Below, piece by piece: positions 1 to 7,392 of a stretch of DNA of 11,115 nt (position 1 is its first letter; every line of letters starts with the position of its first letter). The translations under genes and the position numbers were made by a program. The stretch covers positions 1 to 11,115 of the forward strand of contig JAFOYD010000088.1 of the NCBI GenBank assembly GCA_017391545.1, written 5' to 3'. Below the pieces are notes generated by a model. It searched no databases. It worked only from the letters and a program-made list of their open reading frames with translations, and was not told the origin of the DNA. The stretch comes from Lachnospiraceae bacterium. Lineage in GTDB: Bacteria > Bacillota > Clostridia > Lachnospirales > Lachnospiraceae.

Positions 1-1110
1 GAATTTACTGCGGACGCTTCCAGGTTAAGAGAAGCAAAGTTCCATATCGTGGCAGTTCCGACACCGGTCAATGATGACCATACACCGGATCTGACACCAG
101 TTGAGGGCGCAAGCCGTATCCTTGGACAGAATCTGACAAAGGGATCGATTGTCGTATTTGAGTCCACAGTTTATCCGGGCGTTACAGAGGATATCTGTGT
201 ACCCATCCTTGAGAAAGAATCCGGCTTAAAGTGCGGCGTTGACTTTAAGATTGGTTATTCTCCGGAGCGTATCAATCCGGGTGACAAGGTACACCGCCTG
301 GAGACCATCACAAAGATCGTATCCGGTATGGATGCTGAGACACTTGACGAGGTGGCAAAGGTTTATGAGCTTGTCGTTGAAGCAGGTGTGTACAGAGCAG
401 AATCCATCAAGGTTGCAGAGGCTGCAAAGGTCATTGAGAACAGTCAGAGAGATATCAACATTGCATTTATGAACGAGCTTTCTATTATCTTCAACAAGAT
501 GGGCATTGATACAAAGGCCGTTCTGGAAGCAGCAGGTACGAAGTGGAATTTCTTAAAGTTCCAGCCGGGACTTGTAGGTGGTCATTGTATCGGCGTTGAC
601 CCCTATTATCTGACCTACAAGGCAGAGGAGCTTGGCTATCATTCCCAGATCATCCTTTCCGGTCGTAGAATCAATGATGATATGGGCAAATATGTGGCAG
701 AGAACCTTGTCAAGAATCTGATCAAGGCAGATATTCCTGTAAAGAGCGCAAAGGTAGCCATTCTTGGATTTACCTTCAAGGAGAACTGTCCGGATACCAG
801 AAATACCAAGATCATTGACATCTACAATGAGCTCAAGGAGTATGGCATCACCGCTCAGGTCACGGATGACAATGCAGATGCAGACGAGGCAAAGCGCCTT
901 TACGGTATTGAATTTACACCGATGAAGGATATCAAGGACTGTGACGCAGTCATTCTGGCAGTGGCACATGAATCTTATAAATCACTTGGAATGGCAGATC
1001 TGGATGCACTTTATGCAGACAACGGCAAGGCAAAAGTCCTGACAGATTTAAAGGGTATTCTGGATAAAAAGGCCTATGTTGATGCAGGCTATATTTATTG
1101 GAGATTGTAA
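1..1110 (+). CDS. UDP-N-acetylhexosamine 6-dehydrogenase (TviB/WbpO/WbpA type), 5' partial
   Basis: The gene is open from the first base in frame 1 and ends at TAA 1108-1110. About 369 residues are present; the N-terminal NAD-binding Rossmann part (GxGxxG) lies upstream of the window. The family oxidises C6 of UDP-GlcNAc or UDP-GalNAc to a uronic acid, using two NAD+, in the cytoplasm. Visible family marks are VPTP near the start, ESTVYPGVTE, YSPERINPGD, and the active-site segment GGHCIGVDPYYL, whose catalytic Cys codon is at 586-588. The C-terminal UDP-binding domain follows, with GFTFKENCPDTRN. The run GYHSQIILSGRRINDDMG resembles TviB of the Vi antigen pathway as I remember it. The WbpP/TviC-type epimerase two genes downstream supports a UDP-GalNAcA route. 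UDP-GlcNAc versus UDP-GalNAc as direct substrate, and a ManNAcA pathway, cannot be separated by eye; plain UDP-glucose dehydrogenase is unlikely. The ATG at 49 lies inside the conserved region and is not the real start. Confidence 0.93.
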   Translation, partial: EFTADASRLREAKFHIVAVPTPVNDDHTPDLTPVEGASRILGQNLTKGSIVVFESTVYPGVTEDICVPILEKESGLKCGVDFKIGYSPERINPGDKVHRLETITKIVSGMDAETLDEVAKVYELVVEAGVYRAESIKVAEAAKVIENSQRDINIAFMNELSIIFNKMGIDTKAVLEAAGTKWNFLKFQPGLVGGHCIGVDPYYLTYKAEELGYHSQIILSGRRINDDMGKYVAENLVKNLIKADIPVKSAKVAILGFTFKENCPDTRNTKIIDIYNELKEYGITAQVTDDNADADEAKRLYGIEFTPMKDIKDCDAVILAVAHESYKSLGMADLDALYADNGKAKVLTDLKGILDKKAYVDAGYIYWRL

Positions 1111-1120
1111 AAAGTAAACG

Positions 1121-2482
1121 ATGCAAAAAAGAATAACAGATCTATCGATATTGATTGTTTTTACAATATTTTTTGGATTTCTACTGATTACGGGAGAACC
1201 GCTTTACTTAGGAGACAGCTATCAGCATGAGATGCAGTTCGTGACAAGAGAGCCGGTCTATGCCCTGCTGATCCAGTTTCTGCGATGGATATCGCCGGAA
1301 CATCATTATCAGCTTGTCATTATTGTACAAAATATACTGGCGATTGTAACCAACACAATCTTTGTGTGTTCGATGCGCAGGCTGCTGAACCTGAAATGGT
1401 ATCTGCTGCCACCGTTCATTTTGATTTTGCTGGCACCGCACATCATGACACCGATTGCTTCCGCAACAGGGATGGTTATCACCAATTCCCTGCTGTCAGA
1501 AGGAATTTCATACTCGCTGTATCTGATTTTCATCATGTATCTGTTAAAGGCAGTCTGGAGCAGAACGGTGCTGGGAAGAGACAGCGTACTGGCTTTTGTA
1601 TGGGCAATCATTGTTTCGCTCGTGCGCGGACAGTTCATGATCCTGATTCTGGTATGGTTCCTTGCAATGGGCTGTATCGCTCTGCTGCAGAAAAAATGGA
1701 AGCAGACTGCGATCTTGCTCGTCATGCTTGCAGTGGCTTTTGCAGGGCGCGGACTGCTTGTGAAAACGTATAATTATTGTGAACAGGGATTATTTGTATC
1801 CACTGCTTCCGGCAAGGCAATGTCTGTCGCAAATGTCCTGTATGTCGCTGACAGGGAAGATGGTGAAGCCATAAAGGATGAGGGCTTGCGAGGCGTATTT
1901 TATGAGATTTATGACAGAGCCTATGCAGATGAATTGAACTACCGGTTTTCACCAGATGGGCTGCTTGACAGGGCGAGGCATCATGAAGAATGTCATGACA
2001 GCCTGAATTTTGATTATTTTGCCATTGCGGCAAAGGAATATGTCACAGAGACAACAGGTGTGACAGTAGAAAACTATCAGCTCATGATGGTAGAGGTGGA
2101 CAAGGTGGCCGCCGCGCTTATGAAGGAGCTGATGCCACAGGTCTTTGGAAGATATGTCTATAATTACATTGCCATGGTTGCAATGGGACTGGTTCGAAGC
2201 GTTGCTGTCATTCATCCGGTGCTGAACTGGTATGCTCTGACTGTTTATCTGCTTGCGATTGTGCTTATGATTTATGTATGGGTACAGAAGCATGATTCCA
2301 AGGCGGCGCCATTTATGGCACTGGTACTTCTGATGATTGCCGGGAATGCGACTGGAACCTCCCTGATGCTCCAGTGTATTTCGAGATATATGTTATATAA
2401 TCTGCCGTTGTTCTATCTGGCAGGAGCATTGCTGCTGATCGAATGTTATGACATTTTCAAAAATAGGAAAGGACGAAATTAA
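1121..2482 (+). CDS. Polytopic membrane protein A, possible GT-C-like transferase or polymerase
   Basis: This 453-residue protein belongs to no family I can name with certainty. It starts with a hydrophobic helix (about residues 8-24), followed by a short loop containing GDSY (D32), then several more helices up to about residue 213. A mostly hydrophilic stretch of about 130 residues (214-343) comes next, then three or four C-terminal helices to about 445 and a basic tail. An acidic residue after the first helix and one large soluble loop are typical of GT-C glycosyltransferases, so such a role, or repeat-unit polymerisation, is a fair inference but unproven. It is a diverged paralogue of the protein at 7393-8769: both have YVAD (here 241-244), HxVLNW (from H365) and RYMLYN (from R422) at matching places. 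The gene starts 10 bases after the dehydrogenase stop and ends 2 bases before the epimerase. Its SD is weak (GGAG 1100-1103, 17 bases before ATG), so translation may depend on coupling. Confidence 0.85.
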   Translation: MQKRITDLSILIVFTIFFGFLLITGEPLYLGDSYQHEMQFVTREPVYALLIQFLRWISPEHHYQLVIIVQNILAIVTNTIFVCSMRRLLNLKWYLLPPFILILLAPHIMTPIASATGMVITNSLLSEGISYSLYLIFIMYLLKAVWSRTVLGRDSVLAFVWAIIVSLVRGQFMILILVWFLAMGCIALLQKKWKQTAILLVMLAVAFAGRGLLVKTYNYCEQGLFVSTASGKAMSVANVLYVADREDGEAIKDEGLRGVFYEIYDRAYADELNYRFSPDGLLDRARHHEECHDSLNFDYFAIAAKEYVTETTGVTVENYQLMMVEVDKVAAALMKELMPQVFGRYVYNYIAMVAMGLVRSVAVIHPVLNWYALTVYLLAIVLMIYVWVQKHDSKAAPFMALVLLMIAGNATGTSLMLQCISRYMLYNLPLFYLAGALLLIECYDIFKNRKGRN

Positions 2483-2484
2483 CA

Positions 2485-3459
2485 ATGGGATATAAGGATT
2501 TGAAATTTCCGGAAAACAGTGTTTTTCTTGTAACGGGAGGCGCAGGCTTCATTGGTTCGAACCTTTGCGAAGCGCTGACAGATATGGGATACCAGGTACG
2601 ATGCCTGGATGATCTGTCTACGGGTAAGGAAGAAAATGTAAAGATGTTCATGGACAGACCAAATTATACCTTTATAAAGGGAGATATCAAGGATCTCGAC
2701 ACCTGTATGAAGGCATGCGAGGGCGTTGATTATGTCATGAACCAGGCAGCCTGGGGATCTGTTCCAAGAAGTATCGAGATGCCTTTATTTTACGAGCAGA
2801 ATAACATCATGGGAACGCTCAACATGATGGAGGCGGCCAGACAGAACGGTGTCAAGAAGTTCGTCTATGCGTCAAGCTCATCGGTATATGGCGATCATCC
2901 GGTTCTCCCCAAAAAGGAAGGTCAGGAGGGCAATCTGTTGTCTCCCTATGCACTGACGAAGCGTACCAATGAGGAGTATGGAAAGCTGTACAAGAGACTG
3001 TATCAGCTTGACACCTATGGACTGCGGTATTTTAACGTATTTGGACGCAGACAGGACCCGAACGGCGCTTATGCGGCAGTTATTCCCAAATTTATCAAGC
3101 AGCTTCTTGACGGAGAGGTACCGACCATCAACGGTGATGGCAGACAGTCAAGAGACTTCACATACATTGACAATGTCATTGAAGCGAATATGAAAGCATG
3201 TCTGGCACCAAGCGAGGCAGCAGGACAGGCATTTAACATTGCCTACGGCGGAAGGGAATATCTGATCGATATTTACTATGATCTTTGTAAGGCGCTTGGA
3301 AAGGACGTAGAGCCGCATTTCGGACCAGACCGTGCAGGGGACATCAAGCACTCAAATGCCGATATTTCAAAGGCAAGGGAACTGTTAGGATATGATCCTG
3401 AGTTTGACTTTGAGAAGGGCATTGCACTTGCTATTGATTGGTACAAAGCCAACCTATAA
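2485..3459 (+). CDS. UDP-GlcNAc 4-epimerase, SDR family (WbpP/TviC type)
   Basis: This 324-residue protein is an extended short-chain dehydrogenase/reductase, complete and of normal length for UDP-sugar 4-epimerases. The NAD-binding motif TGGAGFIG is at residues 17-24. The catalytic Ser lies in SSSSVYG (130-136) and the catalytic YxxxK is Y155/K159 in SPYALTK. The segments QAAWGSVPRS, GLRYFNVFGRRQ, NGAYAAVIPKF, INGDGRQSRDF and GDIKHS follow TviC/WbpP-type UDP-GlcNAc C4-epimerases closely, much more than GalE. The likely reaction is interconversion of UDP-GlcNAc with UDP-GalNAc, or of the matching uronic acids, in the cytoplasm. With the dehydrogenase at 1-1110 it would supply UDP-GalNAcA. One small oddity is Trp in QAAWGSVPRS, where I recall Leu in the reference enzymes. 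The ATG lies 2 bases after the previous stop, and a GGAAAGGA SD (2466-2473) sits inside the upstream gene, suggesting coupled translation. Confidence 0.93.
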   Translation: MGYKDLKFPENSVFLVTGGAGFIGSNLCEALTDMGYQVRCLDDLSTGKEENVKMFMDRPNYTFIKGDIKDLDTCMKACEGVDYVMNQAAWGSVPRSIEMPLFYEQNNIMGTLNMMEAARQNGVKKFVYASSSSVYGDHPVLPKKEGQEGNLLSPYALTKRTNEEYGKLYKRLYQLDTYGLRYFNVFGRRQDPNGAYAAVIPKFIKQLLDGEVPTINGDGRQSRDFTYIDNVIEANMKACLAPSEAAGQAFNIAYGGREYLIDIYYDLCKALGKDVEPHFGPDRAGDIKHSNADISKARELLGYDPEFDFEKGIALAIDWYKANL

Positions 3460-3463
3460 AGGA
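3460..3463 (+). promoter_or_regulatory. Ribosome binding site deciding the deacetylase start
   Basis: AGGA lies directly after the epimerase stop, 7 bases before ATG 3471. It favours that start over the in-frame ATG at 3438, which would overlap the epimerase by 22 bases and add 11 residues lacking family character. Confidence 0.7.
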
Positions 3464-3470
3464 TTTAAAG

Positions 3471-4226
3471 ATGAATATTACAATCAGAATGGATGATATC
3501 ACACCTGATATGGATTGGGCAAAGTTCCTTCGGTTTAAGGAACTTTGTGATCTGTATCAGGTTAAACCGCTTATAGGGGTAGTGCCCCAAAACAGGGATG
3601 AAAATCTTCATATTGATGAGCTGGGGGATGCTCCTGTAAAGGATTTCTGGGGATATGTCAAAGAACTTCAGAACGAGGGCTGGAGTGTTGCACAGCATGG
3701 TGTGACACATATTTATACGACCAAAAAAATGGGATGCTTTCCATTAAACCGCCTTTCCGAGTTTGCGGGAATCAGCTATGAGAAGCAGTACGAGTCACTG
3801 CTTATGGGAAAAAATATCCTTTCAGAACACGGCATTGAAACCGATCTTTTCATGGCGCCTGCCCATTCCTTTGACCGCAATACGGTCAAGGCGTTGAAAA
3901 AGCTTGGATTTGCAAGGCTGACAGACGGTTTTGGCGAGAAACCCTATGCGAGATGGGGCATAACCTTTTATCCCATTTCCTATCGGCAAAGCAGCTCACT
4001 TAAAAAGGAAAAGGGCTACACGACCTTTGTCGTGCACACAAATACCATGAATGACAGGGATTTTGAACGATATGAGAAGCTTTTTAGGGAATATCAGGGC
4101 AGACTGATCCCCTACTCGGCGCTTTTTATGTTGCTGCCGACAAATCGCGGCGTGCTTGGAAATATCAAGGAATATGTAATGGCATTGACAAAGTTCGCTT
4201 TGGTAACACTAAAGAGCAGACTTTAA
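3471..4226 (+). CDS. Cytoplasmic NodB/DUF2334-like polysaccharide deacetylase
   Basis: The protein is 251 residues long from ATG 3471. It shows the layout of carbohydrate esterase 4 (NodB-like) metal-dependent deacetylases, most like the DUF2334 branch. RMDDI near the start gives the Asp pair (D8, D9) for catalysis and metal binding. QHGVTH gives an H-x3-H metal pair (H76, H80). APAHSFD (129-135) is the substrate-groove motif with H132, and FVVHTN (H189) is a candidate for the C-terminal catalytic His. Family members remove N-acetyl groups from amino sugars. There is no signal peptide or membrane helix, so it should act in the cytoplasm, on a nucleotide-linked or lipid-linked sugar before export, unlike secreted peptidoglycan deacetylases. 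It follows the HexNAc epimerase and precedes a glycosyltransferase and a FemAB-like transferase. Substrate is unknown. It could be inactive or act on another amide or ester; the complete motif set argues for activity. Confidence 0.8.
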   Translation: MNITIRMDDITPDMDWAKFLRFKELCDLYQVKPLIGVVPQNRDENLHIDELGDAPVKDFWGYVKELQNEGWSVAQHGVTHIYTTKKMGCFPLNRLSEFAGISYEKQYESLLMGKNILSEHGIETDLFMAPAHSFDRNTVKALKKLGFARLTDGFGEKPYARWGITFYPISYRQSSSLKKEKGYTTFVVHTNTMNDRDFERYEKLFREYQGRLIPYSALFMLLPTNRGVLGNIKEYVMALTKFALVTLKSRL

Positions 4227-4235
4227 CGTTTAATA

Positions 4236-4241
4236 AAGAGG
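4236..4241 (+). promoter_or_regulatory. Ribosome binding site deciding the first glycosyltransferase start
   Basis: AAGAGG ends 9 bases before ATG 4251 but directly touches the in-frame ATG at 4242. The spacing favours 4251, making the protein three residues shorter. Confidence 0.65.
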
Positions 4242-4250
4242 ATGGACAGA

Positions 4251-5405
4251 ATGCAGAACAATCCGGTAAGAGTACTGAATGTTTTAGGAACCACAAATCT
4301 TGGCGGGGCAGAGAGCAGGGTTATGGAGCTGTACCGTGCGATGGATAAAAGCAAAGTGCAGTTTGATTTTCTTGTACACACCGATCAGGAAGGACAGTAC
4401 AGCGAAGAGATTCGAAGGCTCGGTGGCAGAATCTACAACGTGCCAAGGTTCAAGGTAGTCAATCTATTGGAATACAAAAAGGCTTTGAAGCACTTTTTTG
4501 CGGAGCATCATGACTATGTCGCAGTTCATGGGCATATGACAAGCACCGCATCGATTTATCTGCCGATTGCCAAAAAAGCAGGCATTCCGCTGACGATCGC
4601 GCATGCCAGAAGTGCAGGGGTAGACCAGGGAATCAAGGGAATTGCGACAAAGATTGTCCGCTATCCGTTAAAGAACAGGGCCGATTACTGCCTGACCTGT
4701 TCCTGCGAGGCAGGCGAGGCTGTCTATGGCAGGAAATGGGTGCAGGAGGGAAAGGTCTGGACCGTGCCAAATGCCATTGACACCCGGCGCTTTGCATACG
4801 ATGCCAAGGTTCGTGAGCAGGTGCGAAAAGAGCTTGGACTTTCAGAAAAGTTTGTGGTCGGACATGTAGGAAGATTCAGCTTTATGAAAAACCACCGTTA
4901 TCTGATTGACATTTTTGCTGAATTGTGCAGTATGCGCGATGATGCTGCCCTGGTGCTCATAGGAAAAGGTGAACTGGAGGACGAAATCAGGGAAAAGGTA
5001 ACAGCATTTGGGTTGGCGGATAAAGTATTGTTTCTTGGCAACCGCTTTGACGTGGAGCGTTATTATCAGGCGTTTGACTATTTTGTATTCCCGTCGACCT
5101 TTGAAGGCTTTCCGGGAAGTGTTGCTGAGGCACAGACTGCGGGACTTTGCTGTCTGGTGTCTGACCATGTCACAAGGGAAGTCGCACTGACGGAGCTTGT
5201 AAGCTATAAAAGTATTGAGGAACCTGCGAAGAACTGGGCAGGGGAGATTATGAGAAACAGCAAAAAGGCACTTGCGCGTGAGAATATGCAGGATGTGATT
5301 GCCGAAAAAGGATTTGACGTGACCAGACAGGCAATTCAGATGGAGCAGTTTTATATCAGCGGGCAAAATCCGCCCGGCTTTGTAACAAAAATAGAGGAAA
5401 GGTAA
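4251..5405 (+). CDS. Glycosyltransferase family 4 (GT-B fold), first of three
   Basis: The protein has 384 residues from ATG 4251; 4242 is the alternative in-frame start. It is a retaining GT-B glycosyltransferase of the GT4 type. The N-terminal acceptor domain opens with LGTTNLGGAES (LGGAE at 17-21) and contains HGHMTSTASIYLP. The linker PNAIDTRRF precedes a C-terminal nucleotide-sugar domain starting GHVGRFSFMKNH, with LIGKGELED and the E-x7-E donor-binding motif in FEGFPGSVAE (E285/E293). No signal peptide or membrane helix is seen, so it should add one sugar to a lipid-linked intermediate at the inner membrane face. EpsF- and CapM-like capsule and exopolysaccharide transferases look most similar. 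Donor and acceptor cannot be deduced. The largest gap of the window (24 bases, no promoter visible) precedes it. It ends 8 bases before the FemAB-like gene, and its last codons contain that gene's SD. Confidence 0.92.
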   Translation: MQNNPVRVLNVLGTTNLGGAESRVMELYRAMDKSKVQFDFLVHTDQEGQYSEEIRRLGGRIYNVPRFKVVNLLEYKKALKHFFAEHHDYVAVHGHMTSTASIYLPIAKKAGIPLTIAHARSAGVDQGIKGIATKIVRYPLKNRADYCLTCSCEAGEAVYGRKWVQEGKVWTVPNAIDTRRFAYDAKVREQVRKELGLSEKFVVGHVGRFSFMKNHRYLIDIFAELCSMRDDAALVLIGKGELEDEIREKVTAFGLADKVLFLGNRFDVERYYQAFDYFVFPSTFEGFPGSVAEAQTAGLCCLVSDHVTREVALTELVSYKSIEEPAKNWAGEIMRNSKKALARENMQDVIAEKGFDVTRQAIQMEQFYISGQNPPGFVTKIEER

Positions 5406-5413
5406 GAAAACAG

Positions 5414-6199
5414 ATGATAGATACTTCGTACCGGAAAAAATTTTTGACCGTAAATCAGATCTGGTATCCTGACGGTGTCACAGTGACAGAACTTCTAAAG
5501 CAGAAAAGAAGCGCTGATATCGTATTTGTACATGGAGCACCGATCGAGGATACCAAAGGCAGCTTTCGCGGATGGCAGGAATATCATACCTGTATGAATG
5601 ATATTACCATGCCGGAGGAAGAGATGCTTGCGGCAATCAACAAGGCTGTCAGGTATCAGTTTCGGAGAAGCGAAAAGGATAACATTGAAATCCGGTTTTA
5701 TACAAAAGCCGATATTGATCAGCATCCTGAACTGCTTGATACATTTGCTGACATTTATAAGCGGATGTATCAGTCAAAGGGGTCTGACACGAAGCTCAAT
5801 CTTGAAGCAGTCAAAAAGTATCTTGAGGCAGACGCGATTGTCTTCTCGGCAGTGTGGCATGAAGGAGAGATGCTCGTCTTTCATTCGTACATCTGCGATG
5901 ACAAGGATGCAAGGCTTTTGCATTCGGCATCGTGCTTTCGTGAGGAGAGTGCAGACCAGTCAATGATTGGCAGGGCCAACAAGCGCCTTCACTGGGAGGA
6001 TATTCTGTACTTCAGGAAAAAGGGACTGATCCGCTATGACTGGGGCGGCATCTCTGACTTTGACAATCCAAACGGAATCGACGAGTTCAAGCTGAAATTT
6101 GGCGGAGAGAAGATCACCTACTACAACATCTTTGCAGGGAATACACTGCTTGGAAAGCTTGCCGTCACGGCAATGAAATTAATGAAGAGAGTGAATTGA
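5414..6199 (+). CDS. Short FemAB/GNAT-like acyl- or aminoacyltransferase
   Basis: This 261-residue protein matches the C-terminal half of the FemAB/FemX superfamily best. RANKRLHWEDI (187-197, N189 and W194) and YDWGGISDF (208-216), followed by GIDEFKLKFGGE, are the family's signature order. Before them, AVWHEGEMLVFHSYICD and LLHSASCF form a GNAT-like beta-hairpin core. FemX-type enzymes, usually about 330-420 residues, transfer amino acids from tRNA to lipid II. This protein is much shorter and seems to have a reduced N-terminal lobe and no coiled-coil arm, so the donor may be acyl-CoA or aminoacyl-tRNA. It has no signal peptide or membrane segment. Placed among glycosyltransferases and near a deacetylase, it is more likely to decorate a sugar amine in the repeat unit than to build a peptidoglycan bridge; this is inference. 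The SD is AAAGG (5398-5402), 11 bases before ATG, overlapping the upstream stop region. Confidence 0.78.
   Translation: MIDTSYRKKFLTVNQIWYPDGVTVTELLKQKRSADIVFVHGAPIEDTKGSFRGWQEYHTCMNDITMPEEEMLAAINKAVRYQFRRSEKDNIEIRFYTKADIDQHPELLDTFADIYKRMYQSKGSDTKLNLEAVKKYLEADAIVFSAVWHEGEMLVFHSYICDDKDARLLHSASCFREESADQSMIGRANKRLHWEDILYFRKKGLIRYDWGGISDFDNPNGIDEFKLKFGGEKITYYNIFAGNTLLGKLAVTAMKLMKRVN
6186..6191 (+). promoter_or_regulatory. Ribosome binding site supporting a TTG start
   Basis: AGAGAG lies 9 bases before TTG 6201. The next in-frame ATG, at 6231, has only a weak A-rich upstream stretch, and starting there would remove the basic lead-in (KKR) before the first strand. Confidence 0.5.
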
Positions 6200-6200
6200 T

Positions 6201-7391
6201 TTGACCGGAAATAACGAGAAAAAACGTATTATGCTCATCGTACCGATGCTTGATCAGGGAGGTCTTGAGCGCGTATGTGCAGCGACAGCGCAGCTTTTAA
6301 AAACAGAATATGATGTGCATCTTGTCGTATTTAACACGGAGGGAATGATCTACGATGTGTCAGGGGTGGACCTGATCGACCTGCAGCTGGGGGCAGTGCC
6401 CAGTAAGCTTGGAAAAATAAGAAATATTTTCCGGCGTGTGAGCAGAGTGCACAAGCTCAAAAAAGCACTTGACATTCAGGTCAGCTACAGCTTTGGACAG
6501 ACTGCCAATCTTGTCAATGTACTTTCTAAGGGGAAGGATGTTACATGGGCAGGAATCCGTGGCTATGGCGCTTTGGAAGATCAGAGGGAAATGCACTTTG
6601 TCACGAAAAGGGCTGACAGGATGGTGAGCTGCACAAAAGTCATGGAAGCGGATATTGCAGCTGCGTATCCGGTCAAGTCGTCTGCTACGCTCTATAATCC
6701 ATGTAATCTGGAAGAAATCCGGGAACTGGCCGCAGAAACGATTGCACCGGAATTTGAAGAATTTTTGCAAAGACCAGGGAAAACAGTTGTTTCCATGGGG
6801 CGTGCCCATGATGTCAAGGGCTTTTGGCATTTGATCAAAAGTGTTTTTCTTGTGAAAAAGAAGATTCCTGATGTGAAGCTTATGCTGATTGGAGCAGGTG
6901 ACTTTAATGAATACAGGGAACTTGCAGGGAAGCTTGGGATTGAGAACGATATCTTGTTTACCGGAGTTCAGAAGAATCCGTTTACACTGCTTGCAAGGGC
7001 AGATGTTTATGCGCTTACTTCTGAGAGCGAGGGCTTTCCCAATGCCCTGATTGAAGCGATGGCAGTCGGACTTCCCTGTGTCAGCGTAAACTGCAAGACA
7101 GGACCGGCTGAGATTTTGCAGGATGATTATCAAAAAAGTACGTGTCAGAATGAAGTTTATGATGCCGATTATGGGATTCTGACACCGATTTTTCAGGGGA
7201 AAAAGGATTTATCACCGGACAGCTTTACTTCCGAAGAAAGTATTTTTGCAGATGAACTAGAAAGACTTCTGATGGACGGAGAGACACGGACATTTTATCA
7301 AAAACAGGCAGTAAAACGAGCCGCTGACTTTGGCGTGGAATCGTATGTGAGAGAAATCGAAAAGCTGATCAAAGAGGATGTGAGAGATTAG
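6201..7391 (+). CDS. Glycosyltransferase family 4 (GT-B fold), second of three, TTG start
   Basis: The protein has 396 residues if it starts at TTG 6201, one base after the FemAB-like stop; ATG 6231 is the alternative. GT4 features are an N-terminal IMLIVPMLDQGGLERV (GGLE at 20-23), the linker LYNPCNLEEI, then VVSMGRAHDVKGFWHLI opening the donor domain, LMLIGAGDF, and the E-x7-E motif in SEGFPNALIE (E277/E285). After CKTGPAEIL comes an extension of about 40 residues containing YGILTP before the closing helices, a variation I associate with several capsule GT4 enzymes. There is no signal peptide or transmembrane helix; it should act at the cytoplasmic face on a lipid-linked acceptor. It is clearly different in sequence from its two GT4 neighbours, so it probably makes a different linkage. 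Donor specificity is not readable. The gene ends one base before the membrane protein B start. Confidence 0.92.
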   Translation: MTGNNEKKRIMLIVPMLDQGGLERVCAATAQLLKTEYDVHLVVFNTEGMIYDVSGVDLIDLQLGAVPSKLGKIRNIFRRVSRVHKLKKALDIQVSYSFGQTANLVNVLSKGKDVTWAGIRGYGALEDQREMHFVTKRADRMVSCTKVMEADIAAAYPVKSSATLYNPCNLEEIRELAAETIAPEFEEFLQRPGKTVVSMGRAHDVKGFWHLIKSVFLVKKKIPDVKLMLIGAGDFNEYRELAGKLGIENDILFTGVQKNPFTLLARADVYALTSESEGFPNALIEAMAVGLPCVSVNCKTGPAEILQDDYQKSTCQNEVYDADYGILTPIFQGKKDLSPDSFTSEESIFADELERLLMDGETRTFYQKQAVKRAADFGVESYVREIEKLIKEDVRD

Positions 7392-7392
7392 A

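Noticed and set aside
553..969. Antisense open stretch of 138 codons inside the dehydrogenase.
   Set aside because: It overlaps the active-site and UDP-binding regions of a well-supported gene, and its translation shows no family features.
1285..1773. Second + strand frame of 162 codons inside membrane protein A.
   Set aside because: It overlaps the membrane gene in another frame and its composition is not hydrophobic or domain-like; the membrane frame is supported by its paralogue at 7393-8769.
4227..4250. Largest gap between genes, considered for an internal promoter.
   Set aside because: At 24 bases, mostly occupied by the SD, it is too short for its own -35/-10 pair, and no pair is clear in the end of the preceding gene.
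4842..5366. Antisense open stretch of 174 codons inside the first glycosyltransferase.
   Set aside because: No recognisable motif, fully covered by the GT4 donor domain on the + strand, and contrary to the direction of the whole operon.
5360..5376. Small inverted repeat CGGGC / GCCCG near the end of the first glycosyltransferase, considered as a terminator.
   Set aside because: The stem is only five base pairs, lies within the coding region, and is not followed by a T run; the next gene begins 8 bases after the stop.
6360..7133. Antisense open stretch of 257 codons inside the second glycosyltransferase.
   Set aside because: It lies wholly within a clear GT4 gene on the other strand, its Cys- and His-rich translation shows no domain, and no SD or neighbouring antisense genes support it. 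It reflects codon bias of the real gene.
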